Shown piece by piece: positions 1 through 8,869 of a DNA stretch of 64,000 bases; position 1 is the first letter of the stretch; each line of letters starts with the position of its first letter. The notes beneath the pieces were generated by a model. It was not told the origin of the DNA. It saw only the letters and a program-made list of their open reading frames with translations, and did not search any database. A program made the translations under genes and the position numbers. This stretch comes from Oricola sp. (GTDB taxonomy: Bacteria > Pseudomonadota > Alphaproteobacteria > Rhizobiales > Rhizobiaceae), in the NCBI RefSeq assembly GCF_022763245.1, contig NZ_JALEGV010000041.1, positions 543,223-607,222 of the forward strand. Direction: 5' to 3'.

Positions 1-1030
1 AGCCGCCGACCCAGCCGGACAGGTACCAGTTGATGTATTCGTAGGCCGCTTCAAGTTCGAGGCCGGACAGGTTGCTCGAAAGGCCGATGCCGCCGCCCCA
101 GGAGCGGTAGCCTTCCTTCAGCGGCTGGTAGACGCAGGGGATGCCGCGCGACTTGACCGCCGTGATCGCCGGCGACCACATCGACTGGATGACGACTTCG
201 CCCGACGCCATCAGGTTGACCGACTCGTCGAAGGTCTTCCAGAAAGCGCGGAACTGGCCGGACTTCTTGGCCTCGGTGAAGATCGCCATGGTCTTGTCGA
301 TCTCTTCGCGGGTCATGTTGCCCTTGTCGCCATACTGGATCTCTCCCATGGCTTCGCAGACCATCGCCGCATCCATGATGCCGATCGACGAGATGTCGAG
401 GATCGAGGCCTTGCCCTTGAACTCGGGGTTCAGGAGTTCGGTCCAGCTTTCGATCGGACGGCCGATGAGGTCGGGGCGGATGCCCAGCGTGTCGGCGTTA
501 TAGATGGTCGGGATCAGCGTCATCCAGCCGGTTTCCTCCGAGGCGAAGGAGGTGCCGCCCGGGCCGTCGACGAAGCCGACCGTGTGCGGCGCCGTGCCCT
601 GGGCGATCTCGCTTTCGGGCGTCAGCTTGCCGCTTTTGAAGATGCCGACGATCTTGTCGTAGTTCTTGATCTTCGACGTATCCATCGCCTGCAGGTTGCC
701 GGTCGGCCAGACCTTCTTGCAGATCCAGTATTCGATGTCGGCGATGTCGAAGCTGCCGGGCTGGGTCGCCGCGCGCTGGGTGACGGCGTCGGAATCGAGC
801 GCGGTCATTTCCAGCGTGAAGCCGAGGTCTTCCTTCACCTTCTGAGCGACGTCGTTGAGGTTCGAGACGCCGGTGCCGAACTGGCGGAGCGTCACGTCCT
901 TGATGTTCTGGGCCCAGATCGTCGGAAAGCCGGTGATCGCGCCGGATCCGATCGCAGCGCCGGCCGTGGCCGCGGCGCCCTTGAGAACCGAACGCCGGCT
1001 GACGCCCTTCTTGTCCTGTTTCGTGGTCAT
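1..1030 (-). CDS. ABC transporter substrate-binding protein, PotD/PotF type (partial)
   Basis: Periplasmic binding protein of a polyamine-type ABC importer; the C-terminus lies beyond the left edge, leaving about 343 residues. The start at 1030 has an AGGAG box 8 nt upstream. The N-terminus carries a twin-arginine signal (SRRSVLKG) followed by an Ala/Gly-rich hydrophobic stretch ending near WAQ, so export is probably by Tat. The mature part reads as an extracellular solute-binding protein of family 1, with segments such as DIADIEYW, NADTLG and QSMWSP. It lies 64 nt downstream of the ATPase gene on the same strand, the usual order for this importer class. The permeases are expected to the left. 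The substrate cannot be told from the sequence. Confidence 0.85.
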   Translation of the reverse strand, partial: MTTKQDKKGVSRRSVLKGAAATAGAAIGSGAITGFPTIWAQNIKDVTLRQFGTGVSNLNDVAQKVKEDLGFTLEMTALDSDAVTQRAATQPGSFDIADIEYWICKKVWPTGNLQAMDTSKIKNYDKIVGIFKSGKLTPESEIAQGTAPHTVGFVDGPGGTSFASEETGWMTLIPTIYNADTLGIRPDLIGRPIESWTELLNPEFKGKASILDISSIGIMDAAMVCEAMGEIQYGDKGNMTREEIDKTMAIFTEAKKSGQFRAFWKTFDESVNLMASGEVVIQSMWSPAITAVKSRGIPCVYQPLKEGYRSWGGGIGLSSNLSGLELEAAYEYINWYLSGWVGG

Positions 1031-1074
1031 GGTAGGTGCTCCTATTGCCTCCGGTGGGTGGCCGGCGGCGGCAT

Positions 1075-1094
1075 GCCGCAAGCCGGTTTGCGGC
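1075..1094 (-). other. Intercistronic hairpin between ABC ATPase and binding-protein genes
   Basis: GCCGCAA and TTGCGGC form a perfect 7-bp stem with a 6-nt loop, directly abutting the ATPase stop codon on the minus strand. No T-run follows in the direction of transcription, so it is not a classical terminator. It may protect mRNA ends or set different expression levels for the ATPase and the binding protein; that role is inferred. Confidence 0.4.
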
Positions 1095-2084
1095 TCACGC
1101 CGCAAGCGCGTGGGCGTGCTCAGGCTTCCAGGTGAGGAAGACGGACTGCCCGATTTCGACGGGGTTGGCGAAATAGACGGTGTCGCCAAGCGAGACGTTG
1201 AGTTCGCCGGCCTCCACGGTGTCGACCGCGACGGTGACCGTGGTGCCCAGATATTCGATGGCCTTGACGGTCGCGGGCATCGCGGTCGGGTCGGCCTGGC
1301 CGGCGGTAAGCGCGATGCGGTCGGCCCTGACGGCGAGCTTGGCCTCGTCGCGCCCGACGATGTTGTGGCCGCCGATGAAGCGGGCGACGAATTCCGTGCG
1401 GGGCGCGTCGAAGACGTCCTGCGGCGGGCCGTCCTGCTCGATGCGCCCGCCGTTCATGACGATGATGTGGTCGGCCAGCGCCAGCGCCTCGTCCTGGCTG
1501 TGCGTCACGTGGATGAACGAGATGCCGAGTTCGCGCTGCAGGCGCTTCAATTCGGTGCGCATGCGAATGCGCAGGAAGGGATCGAGCGCCGACAGCGGCT
1601 CGTCGAGCAGCAGGATCGACGGTTCGGTGATCAGCGCGCGGGCGAGCGCGACGCGCTGCTGCTGGCCGCCCGAAAGCTGCGCCGGCAGGCGCTCGCCATA
1701 GGGCGCCATGTCGACCAGCTCCAGCAGTTCCCGCGCATTCTTGCGGCGCGCCTGCTTGTCGACGCCCTTCATCTTCAGGCTGAAGGCGACGTTGTCGACC
1801 ACGCTGAGATGCGGAAACAGCGCGTAGTTCTGGAACATCATCGCCGTGCCGCGCCGCGCCGGCGGTAGGTTGGTGATGTTGTTGCCGGCGTGGATGATGT
1901 CCCCGGACGAGGCGGTCTCGTGACCCGCGAGCATGCGCAGCGTCGACGACTTCCCGCATCCGGACGGCCCGAGCAGGCACGTATAGGTGCCGTCGGGTAT
2001 CCTCTGGTCGATCGCGTCCACGGCGATCGTGTCGCCGTAACGTTTGGTCAGGTTGACGAGTTCAAGTGCCGACTTTTGCGACAT
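1095..2084 (-). CDS. ABC transporter ATP-binding protein, PotA/FbpC type
   Basis: Energises the importer whose binding protein follows. 329 aa starting MSQKSALELV. Walker A is GPSGCGKSS (about residues 40-48), Q-loop MMFQNYALFPH, ABC signature LSGGQQQR, Walker B ILLLDEPLSALD, H-loop THSQDEA. A C-terminal region of about 90 residues fits a TOBE-type regulatory domain. The longer reading frame to 2195 is rejected because the ATG at 2084 has a GGGAG box 7 nt upstream and aligns with the family's start. The family serves spermidine/putrescine, iron and other substrates, so the substrate is undetermined. Confidence 0.9.
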   Translation of the reverse strand: MSQKSALELVNLTKRYGDTIAVDAIDQRIPDGTYTCLLGPSGCGKSSTLRMLAGHETASSGDIIHAGNNITNLPPARRGTAMMFQNYALFPHLSVVDNVAFSLKMKGVDKQARRKNARELLELVDMAPYGERLPAQLSGGQQQRVALARALITEPSILLLDEPLSALDPFLRIRMRTELKRLQRELGISFIHVTHSQDEALALADHIIVMNGGRIEQDGPPQDVFDAPRTEFVARFIGGHNIVGRDEAKLAVRADRIALTAGQADPTAMPATVKAIEYLGTTVTVAVDTVEAGELNVSLGDTVYFANPVEIGQSVFLTWKPEHAHALAA

Positions 2085-2220
2085 GGGCAAGCTCCCTGCG
2101 GACCTGCGACATATCGTGCAAACGGCGTGCCAGACTGAGCGAGCCTGTAAGTCGTTGAAATTGAATGATGTATGAGGTGGCGCGATTCCGCGCATCTCAA
2201 TATGTGCTCAATAATTAGTC

Positions 2221-2255
2221 ATGTCGGATACATTGTAAGCAGATTTTGTATACGA
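2221..2255. promoter_or_regulatory. Putative GntR/FCD operator in divergent promoter region
   Basis: The 248-bp gap between the ABC operon and the GntR gene contains TTGTATACGA at 2246-2255, close to the TTGTATACAA-type palindromes bound by many FCD-subfamily GntR regulators. ATGT-N5-ACAT lies at 2221-2233, overlapped by TACATTGTA at 2229-2237. The position suggests control of both divergent units. The possible TTG start of the GntR reading frame at 2246 falls inside this site, which argues against that start. Binding is inferred. Confidence 0.4.
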
Positions 2256-2332
2256 TTTTGCCGTTGATTGAACGCGCTGCGAGGCGTATCTCAAAGGGAG
2301 CGGCCGGCAGTTGCCCGGCCGTGATTTCGGGG

Positions 2333-3052
2333 ATGTCGATGCAGATCAATCCGGGCGCGACCAGCGCGACCTACTCCTTGCCGCCGGGGCGCGCACTCGA
2401 CATCTGCCATCAAATCGAGAGCGCGATCCTCGGCCATCGCATCAGTCCCGGCATGAAGCTGGCCGAGGACGAGGTCGGCGAGACCTTCGGCGTCAGCCGC
2501 ACCGTGGCGCGCACCGCGCTCCAGGCGCTCGCCCATGGCGGGCTGGTGACGATCGAGCGCAACCGCGGCGCCTTCGTGTCGCGGCCGACGATCCGCGAGG
2601 CGCACGAAGTTTTCGAGGCCCGCGCCCTGATCGAGCCGCGCATCGCCCGCATGGCCGCGCAGGCGATGACCGACGAGGCGGTGGAACGCCTTCAGCGCCA
2701 TGTCGAGGCCGAACACGAGGCGAAGAAGCGCGGCGAGATGGGCGTTTCCCTGTCGCTGTCGGGCACGTTCCACACCGCCATCGCCGAGATCGCCGACCAG
2801 CGGGTGCTGACCCAGATCCTGCATTCGCTCGTGTCGCGCTCGTCGCTGATCATCGCGCTTTACTGGAAGCGTCCGGACACGACCTGCGAGAGCCATTCCC
2901 ACCACGCCCTTCTCGACGCCTTCGCTCGCCATGACGGGTCCGCCGCCGAGGAGATCATGAAGAGCCACATCATCGACCTGCATTCCGGGCTCGACCTTAG
3001 GGAGAGGGAGGAGAAGGCCTCCTCGCTCGCCGACGTCTTCACGGCCGGCTGA
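2333..3052 (+). CDS. GntR-family transcriptional regulator, FCD (FadR-like) subfamily
   Basis: DNA-binding regulator of 239 aa from the ATG at 2333 (MSMQINPG). A winged helix-turn-helix at about residues 20-90 contains EDEVGETFGVSRTVARTALQ. The following all-helical FCD ligand domain has the metal-site pattern: Asp/Glu-Ala-Arg-Ala (FEARALIEPR), FHTAIAEIA and a C-terminal His in SHHALLDA. A GTG at 2321 is an alternative start; neither has a strong ribosome site. It is divergent from the ABC importer operon and probably its repressor. It converges with uxuB, the two stop codons lying only 6 bp apart, so a role in hexuronate control cannot be excluded. Confidence 0.85.
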   Translation: MSMQINPGATSATYSLPPGRALDICHQIESAILGHRISPGMKLAEDEVGETFGVSRTVARTALQALAHGGLVTIERNRGAFVSRPTIREAHEVFEARALIEPRIARMAAQAMTDEAVERLQRHVEAEHEAKKRGEMGVSLSLSGTFHTAIAEIADQRVLTQILHSLVSRSSLIIALYWKRPDTTCESHSHHALLDAFARHDGSAAEEIMKSHIIDLHSGLDLREREEKASSLADVFTAG

Positions 3053-3058
3053 ACGCGC

Positions 3059-4501
3059 TCAGGCGTATTGCGCAGCGGCGACCTCCGCCCCGTCACGCAG
3101 AAGATCCGCCAGAGCCTCGGTAAGACCTGCGCTGAACGCCGGGTCGGCCGCGAGCGCGCCGGGGAAGATTTCGTCGAAGGCCAGATAGCCGGACACGATC
3201 GCGGCCGGTTCCGCGCCGTCTTGCCAGACCGCGCGCAGGCGGTCGGCCATCGGGTCGCGCACGTCGATCGGCTGCCCGTCCTCGCCGACGCCCGACGTGT
3301 AGCGCATCCAGGCCGCGATCACGAGGAACAGGCCCCTTGGCGTGCGCCCGGCGGCGAGGTTTTCGGACACCGAGCCCAGAATGCGCTGCGGCAGCTTCAG
3401 CGAACCGTCCATGGCGATCTGCCAGGTCCGGTGGCGAATGCCGGGATTGGCGTAGCGCTCCGTCAGGGCATGCGTGTAGGCGGCAAGATCGACGCCGGGC
3501 GGCGGCGTCAGAACCGGCAGGATCTCGTCGTCCCACAGGCGGCGGATGAAGCCGGCCAGCGCCGGCCTCGCCACGGCGTCCGACACGGTCTCGGCCCCGG
3601 CCAGATAGCCCAGATAGGCGAGCGCGGAATGGGTCCCGTTCAGGCAACGCAGCTTCATGTGCTCGAAGGGGCGCACATCCTCGACCAGTTCGACGCCGAC
3701 GGCCTCCAGCGCCGGCCGTCGACCGTCGACGAAGCGATCCTCGATCACCCATTGGCGAAACGGCTCGTGCATCACCGGTGCGGCGTCGTGGATGCCGGTG
3801 CGCCGCGCCAGCCGTTCGATGTCCGCATCGGTTGTGGCCGGCGCGATCCGGTCGACCATCGTGCAGGGGAAGACGCATTCCGCCTCGATCCAGCGCGCCA
3901 GTTCGGCGTCCATGCGGGCGGCGAGATCGAGAACCACGCCTTGCAGGAGCGCTCCGTTTTCCGGCAGATTGTCGCAGCTCATCACCGTGAAGGGGCGAAG
4001 GCCGGCCTTGCGCCGCCGGTCGAGCGCGCGACACAGGAAGCCTGGCGCGGAAACGGGCCGCGCTGCATCGGCGAGATCGCGGACGATGTCGGGATGGGCG
4101 AAATCGAGCCGGCCCGTCGCCGGCGCGTGGCAATAGCCCTTTTCGGTGACGGTCAGCGAAACGATCGTCACGCCCGGATCGGCCATCGCCGCCAGCACGG
4201 CATCGGGGTCTTCCGGCGCGACCAGCATCGAGCGCACGGCGGTGCCGATGCGCAGGCTCTCGCCCTCGGGCCCGAGTTCGCATGCCGTGTAGGCGTAGTC
4301 CTGCGGTTCCAGCCGGTCGCGCAGGTCGGCGTGGCGCAGGCTGACGCCGAGGATGCCCCAGTCGCCGCCCGACCGGGCCATCGCCTCCTCGATATAGAGC
4401 GCCCCATGCGCCCGAAAGAACGCGCCGAGGCCGAGATGCACGATGCCGATGCCGGGCGCCGGCGCGTCGGCCGGCCGGGCAAGCCGCGGCAGGTCGGTCA
4501 C
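3059..4501 (-). CDS. uxuB: Mannitol dehydrogenase-family oxidoreductase, probable fructuronate reductase (UxuB)
   Basis: Interconverts D-fructuronate and D-mannonate with NAD(H), the second step of glucuronate catabolism. The N-terminal Rossmann segment is GIVHLGLGAFFRAH. The polyol dehydrogenase catalytic signature K-x5-N-x2-H is present in MKLRCLNGTHS, and MSCDNLPENG is another family block. About 480 aa. The start is uncertain: GTG at 4501 (VTDLPRL) or TTG at 4513, which would overlap the uxaC stop as TTGA with an AAGG box 10 nt upstream. It is the last gene of the dctPQM-uxaC-uxuB operon, which supports the fructuronate assignment over other polyol dehydrogenases such as mannitol or altronate enzymes. 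Confidence 0.85.
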   Translation of the reverse strand: MTDLPRLARPADAPAPGIGIVHLGLGAFFRAHGALYIEEAMARSGGDWGILGVSLRHADLRDRLEPQDYAYTACELGPEGESLRIGTAVRSMLVAPEDPDAVLAAMADPGVTIVSLTVTEKGYCHAPATGRLDFAHPDIVRDLADAARPVSAPGFLCRALDRRRKAGLRPFTVMSCDNLPENGALLQGVVLDLAARMDAELARWIEAECVFPCTMVDRIAPATTDADIERLARRTGIHDAAPVMHEPFRQWVIEDRFVDGRRPALEAVGVELVEDVRPFEHMKLRCLNGTHSALAYLGYLAGAETVSDAVARPALAGFIRRLWDDEILPVLTPPPGVDLAAYTHALTERYANPGIRHRTWQIAMDGSLKLPQRILGSVSENLAAGRTPRGLFLVIAAWMRYTSGVGEDGQPIDVRDPMADRLRAVWQDGAEPAAIVSGYLAFDEIFPGALAADPAFSAGLTEALADLLRDGAEVAAAQYA

Positions 4502-4509
4502 ATCTCCGG

Positions 4510-5916
4510 TCAAAGCCGATAGGCCTTTCTGGCGAGGCCGTGCGTCAGGTCGTGCGCCATCTCCTCGGCCTCCTCCATGTCGAGCCGCCCGTCGCCGACC
4601 AGTTCGGCGAGCCAGGCGCAATCGACGCGCCGGGCGACGTCATGGCGCGCCGGGATCGAGCAGAAGGCGCGCGTGTCGTCATTGAAGCCGACGGTGTTGT
4701 AGATGCCGGCCGTCTCGGTGACGATGCGCCGGAAGCGCATCATGCCCTCGGCGCTGTCGAAGAACCACCAGGGCGGTCCCAGCCGCAGCGCCGGATAGAC
4801 GCCGGCGAGCGGCGCCAGCTCGCGCGAATAGACGGTCTCGTCCAGCGTGAACAGGATGATCGTCAAGTCCGGGCGCATCCCGACGGCGTCGAGCAGCGGC
4901 TTGAGCGCCCGCACGAATTCCGTGCGCACCGGAATGTCGAAACCCTTGTCGCGTCCGAACCTCGCAAGCGTGGCCGGCGAGTGATTGCGGTACGAACCGG
5001 CATGGATCTGCATGACGAGACCGTCATCCAGGCTCATCCGGGCCATCTCGGTCAGCATGTGGCCGCGAAACGCGTCGGCGTCCTCCGCCGACAGATCGCC
5101 CTTGAGGGCGCGGGCGAACAGCGCCGCGGCCTCGGCCTGCGGCAGGTCCTCCGTGCGGGCGGTGGGATGGCCGTGGTCGCTCGCCGTCGCGCCGTGCTCC
5201 TTGAAGAAGGCGCGGCGCACCCGATGCGCCTCCAGATAGCCGTCCCAGGAGGTCGTGTCGCATCCCGTCAGTTCGCCGAAGCGGGCGATGTTGTCGGCGA
5301 AGCCGTCCGCCTCCGGGTCGATGACCGTGTCCGGCCGATAGGTGGTGATCACCCGCCCGGACCAACCGGATTCGGCGATCTGCCGATGCCATTTCAGATC
5401 GTCGAGCGCGCCTTCCGTGGTCGACAGCGCCTCCAGGCCGAACCGCTCGAACAGCGCCCGCGGCCGGTATTCGTCGGAGGCGAGCCGCTCGGCGATGCGG
5501 TCGTAATAGAAATCGGCGGTCGCGGTCGAAAGCCGGCTGTCGAGGTCGAACAGCGTCTCGAAGGCGTGGTCCAGCCACATCCGCGTCGGCGTGCCGCGAA
5601 ACAGGTGATAGTGGCTCGCGAAAAGCCGCCAGATCGTCCGGCCGTCGGTTTCGACCGGGCCGCCGTCGGCACGCGGCACGCCCAGCGCGGCGAGATCGAC
5701 GCCCTGCGAGCACAGCATGCGGAAGACATAGTGATCCGGCGTCACGAACAGGCGCGCGGGATCGGGAAACGGCTCGTTTTCGGCGAACCAGCGCGGATCG
5801 GTGTGCCCGTGCGGGCTGATGATCGGCAGGTCTGCGACGCCCTCATAGAGCCTGCGCGCGATCCGGCGCGTCGCCGGGTTGTTCGGAAGCAGCCTGTCTG
5901 GGTCAAGCATGGCCAT
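4510..5916 (-). CDS. uxaC: Glucuronate isomerase
   Basis: Isomerises D-glucuronate to D-fructuronate, and D-galacturonate to D-tagaturonate, in the cytoplasm. 468 aa, full length for the family. Metal-binding residues sit in SPHGHTDP near residue 34. Other UxaC blocks are IILFTLDET, GPPWWFFDS and NDDTRAFCSIPARHD. The start at 5916 has GGAGGAG 6 nt upstream; a second in-frame ATG follows two codons later. It lies 22 nt after dctM and directly before uxuB, so transporter and first two catabolic steps are co-transcribed. Confidence 0.95.
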   Translation of the reverse strand: MAMLDPDRLLPNNPATRRIARRLYEGVADLPIISPHGHTDPRWFAENEPFPDPARLFVTPDHYVFRMLCSQGVDLAALGVPRADGGPVETDGRTIWRLFASHYHLFRGTPTRMWLDHAFETLFDLDSRLSTATADFYYDRIAERLASDEYRPRALFERFGLEALSTTEGALDDLKWHRQIAESGWSGRVITTYRPDTVIDPEADGFADNIARFGELTGCDTTSWDGYLEAHRVRRAFFKEHGATASDHGHPTARTEDLPQAEAAALFARALKGDLSAEDADAFRGHMLTEMARMSLDDGLVMQIHAGSYRNHSPATLARFGRDKGFDIPVRTEFVRALKPLLDAVGMRPDLTIILFTLDETVYSRELAPLAGVYPALRLGPPWWFFDSAEGMMRFRRIVTETAGIYNTVGFNDDTRAFCSIPARHDVARRVDCAWLAELVGDGRLDMEEAEEMAHDLTHGLARKAYRL

Positions 5917-5938
5917 GTGTTCTCCTCCGATTCAACGC

Positions 5939-7219
5939 TTAGCCGAAAGCGAGGTTGGGAAGCCAGAGGACAATGCCGGGAAAGAAAAGCAGCGCGGCGA
6001 TCAGGCACAGGATCGCGAGGAGGAAGGGAACGGACTCGCGCACGTAATCCTCGATGCGGCAATCGAGCAGGCTGCAGACCGTGTACATGGCGACGCCCAC
6101 CGGCGGCGTCATCGAGCCGAGCGTCACGATGGTCATCATCAGGATGCCGAAATGCACCGGATCGACCCCGACCTTCTGGACGATCGGCACGAAGATCGGC
6201 GTCAGCAGCAGGACAAGGATCGTGCTTTCCACGAAGAGGCCGGCGACGAACAGGCTGGCGAGGATCACGGCGACGATGGCGACGGGATCGCTCATCCCGT
6301 CGAGCAGGGTCTTGGCGATCTCCTGCGGCACCTGCAGGAAGATGATGGCGAAGCCGATCATGCCGGACATCAGGATGATCAGCATGATCAGGCCGATGTC
6401 GGAAATCGCGTGCCCGAAGGCGCGCGTGATCTTTTCGAGCGTCAGTTCGCGATGCGCCAGCACGCCGACCAGGATGGCGTAGACGACCGCGAACGCCCCG
6501 ACCTCGGACGGCGTGAACAATCCGCCGCGGATCGACACCACCAGCAGCACCGGAAAGAGCAGCGCCCATTTCGCCTGCCAGGTGGCGGTGAGCAGTTCGC
6601 TGGCGGTCGGTTTGCGCGAATCGGTGACGACATAGTTGCGCCTGCGCGCGATCAGCCATGCCGCGACCATCAGGAACAGCATCATCAGCACGCCCGGCAC
6701 GATGCCCGCCAGGAACAGCCGGCCGATGGAGACCTGGCCGACATAGCCGTAGAGGATCAGGCCGATGGAGGGTGGGATGGTCGAGGTGATCAGCGACGAC
6801 AGCGCGATGACGGCGGCGGAGTAGCCCTTCGAATAGCCCTGGCCGATCATTTGCGGCCCCAGCACGCGGGCCTCCATCGCGGCGTCGGCGACCGCCGAGC
6901 CCGAGACCCCGCCCATCAGGGTCGACAGGATGATCGACACCTGCGCCAGTCCGCCGGCCATCCAGGCGACGCTGACGCGGGAGAAGCGGAACAGCCGGTC
7001 GGTGATGCCGCTCTCGTTCATCAGGTGGCCGGCCAGCACGAAGAAGGGCACGGCGAGCAGCGGGAAGCTCTGCGACACGGTCGCGATTTTTTGTACGCCG
7101 ATGGACATCGGCATGATGTCGGAGGTGGCGAAGAACGCGAAGCCGGACAGGCCGATCGCATAGGCGACAGGCGCGCCGACGGCCAGAAACACGAGGAAGA
7201 CGAAACCGATCAGCGCCAT
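5939..7219 (-). CDS. TRAP transporter large permease (DctM), probable hexuronate carrier
   Basis: Large membrane subunit of a tripartite ATP-independent periplasmic transporter, 426 aa, with about 12 predicted hydrophobic segments. Family features include GGVSGSAVADAAM, TSTIPPSIGLILYG and MTPPVGVAMYTV. Its ATG at 7219 comes 1 nt after the dctQ stop, indicating tight coupling. Its position between dctP/dctQ and the hexuronate genes uxaC-uxuB suggests a hexuronate substrate. That substrate is inferred from context only. Confidence 0.93.
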   Translation of the reverse strand: MALIGFVFLVFLAVGAPVAYAIGLSGFAFFATSDIMPMSIGVQKIATVSQSFPLLAVPFFVLAGHLMNESGITDRLFRFSRVSVAWMAGGLAQVSIILSTLMGGVSGSAVADAAMEARVLGPQMIGQGYSKGYSAAVIALSSLITSTIPPSIGLILYGYVGQVSIGRLFLAGIVPGVLMMLFLMVAAWLIARRRNYVVTDSRKPTASELLTATWQAKWALLFPVLLVVSIRGGLFTPSEVGAFAVVYAILVGVLAHRELTLEKITRAFGHAISDIGLIMLIILMSGMIGFAIIFLQVPQEIAKTLLDGMSDPVAIVAVILASLFVAGLFVESTILVLLLTPIFVPIVQKVGVDPVHFGILMMTIVTLGSMTPPVGVAMYTVCSLLDCRIEDYVRESVPFLLAILCLIAALLFFPGIVLWLPNLAFG

Positions 7220-7220
7220 G

Positions 7221-7736
7221 TCACAGTTCCTCGCGGGCTTCGTCGGGCGCGCTCAGCCGGGTGAAGACCAGCTTTTCGCCGCCGGCGCGGTTCTTCCAGG
7301 CGTCACGCAGATTGGTCAGGATGGCGAGGCTCAGCAGGATGCAGCCGACCGGAACCGCGATGGTGACATAGGCGTAGGACAGGCCGCTGTCGCCGAACAG
7401 GCGCTCGCGGTTGAGCATTGTCAGCTTGTATCCCTCAAAGGCGAGCACGGCCATGAAGGCGATGAAGATCGCGGCGAGAGCGGTCTCGACGATCAGGCGA
7501 TTGCGGTGGCCCGCCCGGCGGATGAGGATGTCGACGCCGAGATGGGCGCGTTCGCGCATCGCGCGGGTGGCGCCGAGGAAGCACAGCCAGATGAAGAGGA
7601 GCTGGGCGAGGTCGACCGACCAGATCAGCGGATGGCCGAAAAAGCGCATCACCGAGGCGACGAAGACCAGCACAACGATCACCGCCAGCAATCCGACGCC
7701 GGCCGCGAATTCAATCCGCGCCAAGATACGCCCCAT
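7221..7736 (-). CDS. TRAP transporter small permease (DctQ)
   Basis: Small membrane subunit, 171 aa, with four hydrophobic segments (about residues 8-30, 44-62, 80-102 and 123-145). The motif LLFIWLCFLGATRAMRER is typical of DctQ. I chose the ATG at 7736 because a GGGAGG box stands 6 nt upstream; a longer frame to 7769 would run into the terminator hairpin between dctP and dctQ. Confidence 0.9.
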   Translation of the reverse strand: MGRILARIEFAAGVGLLAVIVVLVFVASVMRFFGHPLIWSVDLAQLLFIWLCFLGATRAMRERAHLGVDILIRRAGHRNRLIVETALAAIFIAFMAVLAFEGYKLTMLNRERLFGDSGLSYAYVTIAVPVGCILLSLAILTNLRDAWKNRAGGEKLVFTRLSAPDEAREEL

Positions 7737-7749
7737 GGTCACCCTCCCG

Positions 7750-7781
7750 AAAAAAGACAGGGACGGCATGCCGCCCCTGTC
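7750..7781 (-). terminator. Intrinsic terminator between dctP and dctQ
   Basis: A nearly perfect inverted repeat (7756-7781; one A-C mismatch) with a GC-rich stem is followed, on the minus strand, by six T residues (7755-7750). It lies inside the operon after the binding-protein gene. Such internal terminators commonly let the periplasmic subunit be made in excess over the permease genes. The structure is visible; the expression effect is inferred. Confidence 0.75.
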
Positions 7782-7807
7782 CGGTCACTGCACAGGTTCT
7801 TGCGATG

Positions 7808-8785
7808 TCACTCGGCCGCCATGGCGCGCAGCGTATCACGCAAATCGCCATAGCCCAGCATGTCGTAGACGCCGGCCGTGGCTTCGCGATAGGGCGTGAC
7901 GTCCGGCTCGGAAATCGTGATGCCCTTGGCGGTCAGGTCGGCCTCGATCTGGGCGAGCGAATCACGCGTGCCGTAGGAGGCGATGTCGCCGGCCTTCAGC
8001 GCTTCGTCGCGCAGCAGGGTCTGCAGGTCGTCAGGCAGGCTGTCGAACCACGCGGCGCTGGTCACCAGCCCGGTGATCAGGTTGATGTGGCCGGTCTTGG
8101 TGATGTGGGTGATCACCTCGTCGAGCTTGGCGCCGGTGATGGCCGGGAACTGCGCCTCGGCGGCGTCGATGACGTTCTGCTGCAGGGCCGAATAGACCTC
8201 GCCCCAGGGCATCGGCGTCGGCGTGGCGCCCATCGCCTTGATCGTCTCGACCCAGACCGGAGCGCCCGGCGTGCGCATGCGGACACCGGCGAGATCGTCC
8301 GGCCCGTTGATTTCCTTCTTGGTCAGCAGGTGACGTTCGCCCTGCCACCAGTTGAAGCTCAGCACCTGGTGCCCGGAGGCGTCGTGCAGCTTGCCGACCC
8401 AGTCCTCGAACATGTCGGAGGTGACGACCTTGCGAATCCCGTCATAGCCCGAAGCCAGGAACGGAGCGCCGAGCACGCCGAATTCCTTCTGGAACACGGC
8501 AAGACGACCACCATCGACGACGACAGCCACAGGAGCCCCAGCCCGCGCCTGCTCGAGAACGTCCTCGTCCGGCCCGAGCTGGGAGTTGGGGAAGAGCTTG
8601 ACTTCGAGCCGGCCCCCGGAGGCCTCGGCCACATTGGCCTGGAACGCCTCGAGCCCCTTGTAGAGCGGATCGGACGTTGCCAGCGCCGTGTTGACGCTGA
8701 GCGTGTAGTCGGCAGCGAGAGCGCCACCGGCGGACAAAAGCATTGCCGTAGCGGCAATCGCGGACTTGATCTTGAAGTGTTTCAT
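7808..8785 (-). CDS. TRAP transporter substrate-binding protein (DctP)
   Basis: Periplasmic solute receptor, 325 aa, with a Sec signal peptide (MKHFKIKSAIAATAMLL, cleavage near ALAA-DY). The TRAP-specific central Arg lies in GVRMRTPGAPVWVET, and the usual PMPWGEVYSALQQNVIDAAE block follows. The start at 8785 has GGAGGAG 7 nt upstream. It is the first gene of the operon, divergent from a GntR regulator. Its ligand is probably a hexuronate, judged from uxaC, uxuB and uxuA nearby. Confidence 0.93.
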   Translation of the reverse strand: MKHFKIKSAIAATAMLLSAGGALAADYTLSVNTALATSDPLYKGLEAFQANVAEASGGRLEVKLFPNSQLGPDEDVLEQARAGAPVAVVVDGGRLAVFQKEFGVLGAPFLASGYDGIRKVVTSDMFEDWVGKLHDASGHQVLSFNWWQGERHLLTKKEINGPDDLAGVRMRTPGAPVWVETIKAMGATPTPMPWGEVYSALQQNVIDAAEAQFPAITGAKLDEVITHITKTGHINLITGLVTSAAWFDSLPDDLQTLLRDEALKAGDIASYGTRDSLAQIEADLTAKGITISEPDVTPYREATAGVYDMLGYGDLRDTLRAMAAE

Positions 8786-8840
8786 GAGCTTTCTCCTCCC
8801 TGACAACGTCGGACACGGCGTGTCCTCCAATTGACTGGAG

Positions 8841-8860
8841 ACTAGTATGGTAGTATATGA
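8841..8860. promoter_or_regulatory. Putative operator in the dctP/GntR divergent promoter
   Basis: The 84-bp gap between dctP and the GntR gene holds an AT-rich patch in GC-rich surroundings, with TAGTAT repeated at 8843-8848 and 8851-8856 (8-bp period) beside the palindrome ACTAGT. It is a likely binding site for the adjacent regulator controlling both directions. No perfect FCD-type palindrome is visible, so the assignment is tentative. Confidence 0.35.
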
Positions 8861-8869
8861 CGAGTCAAG

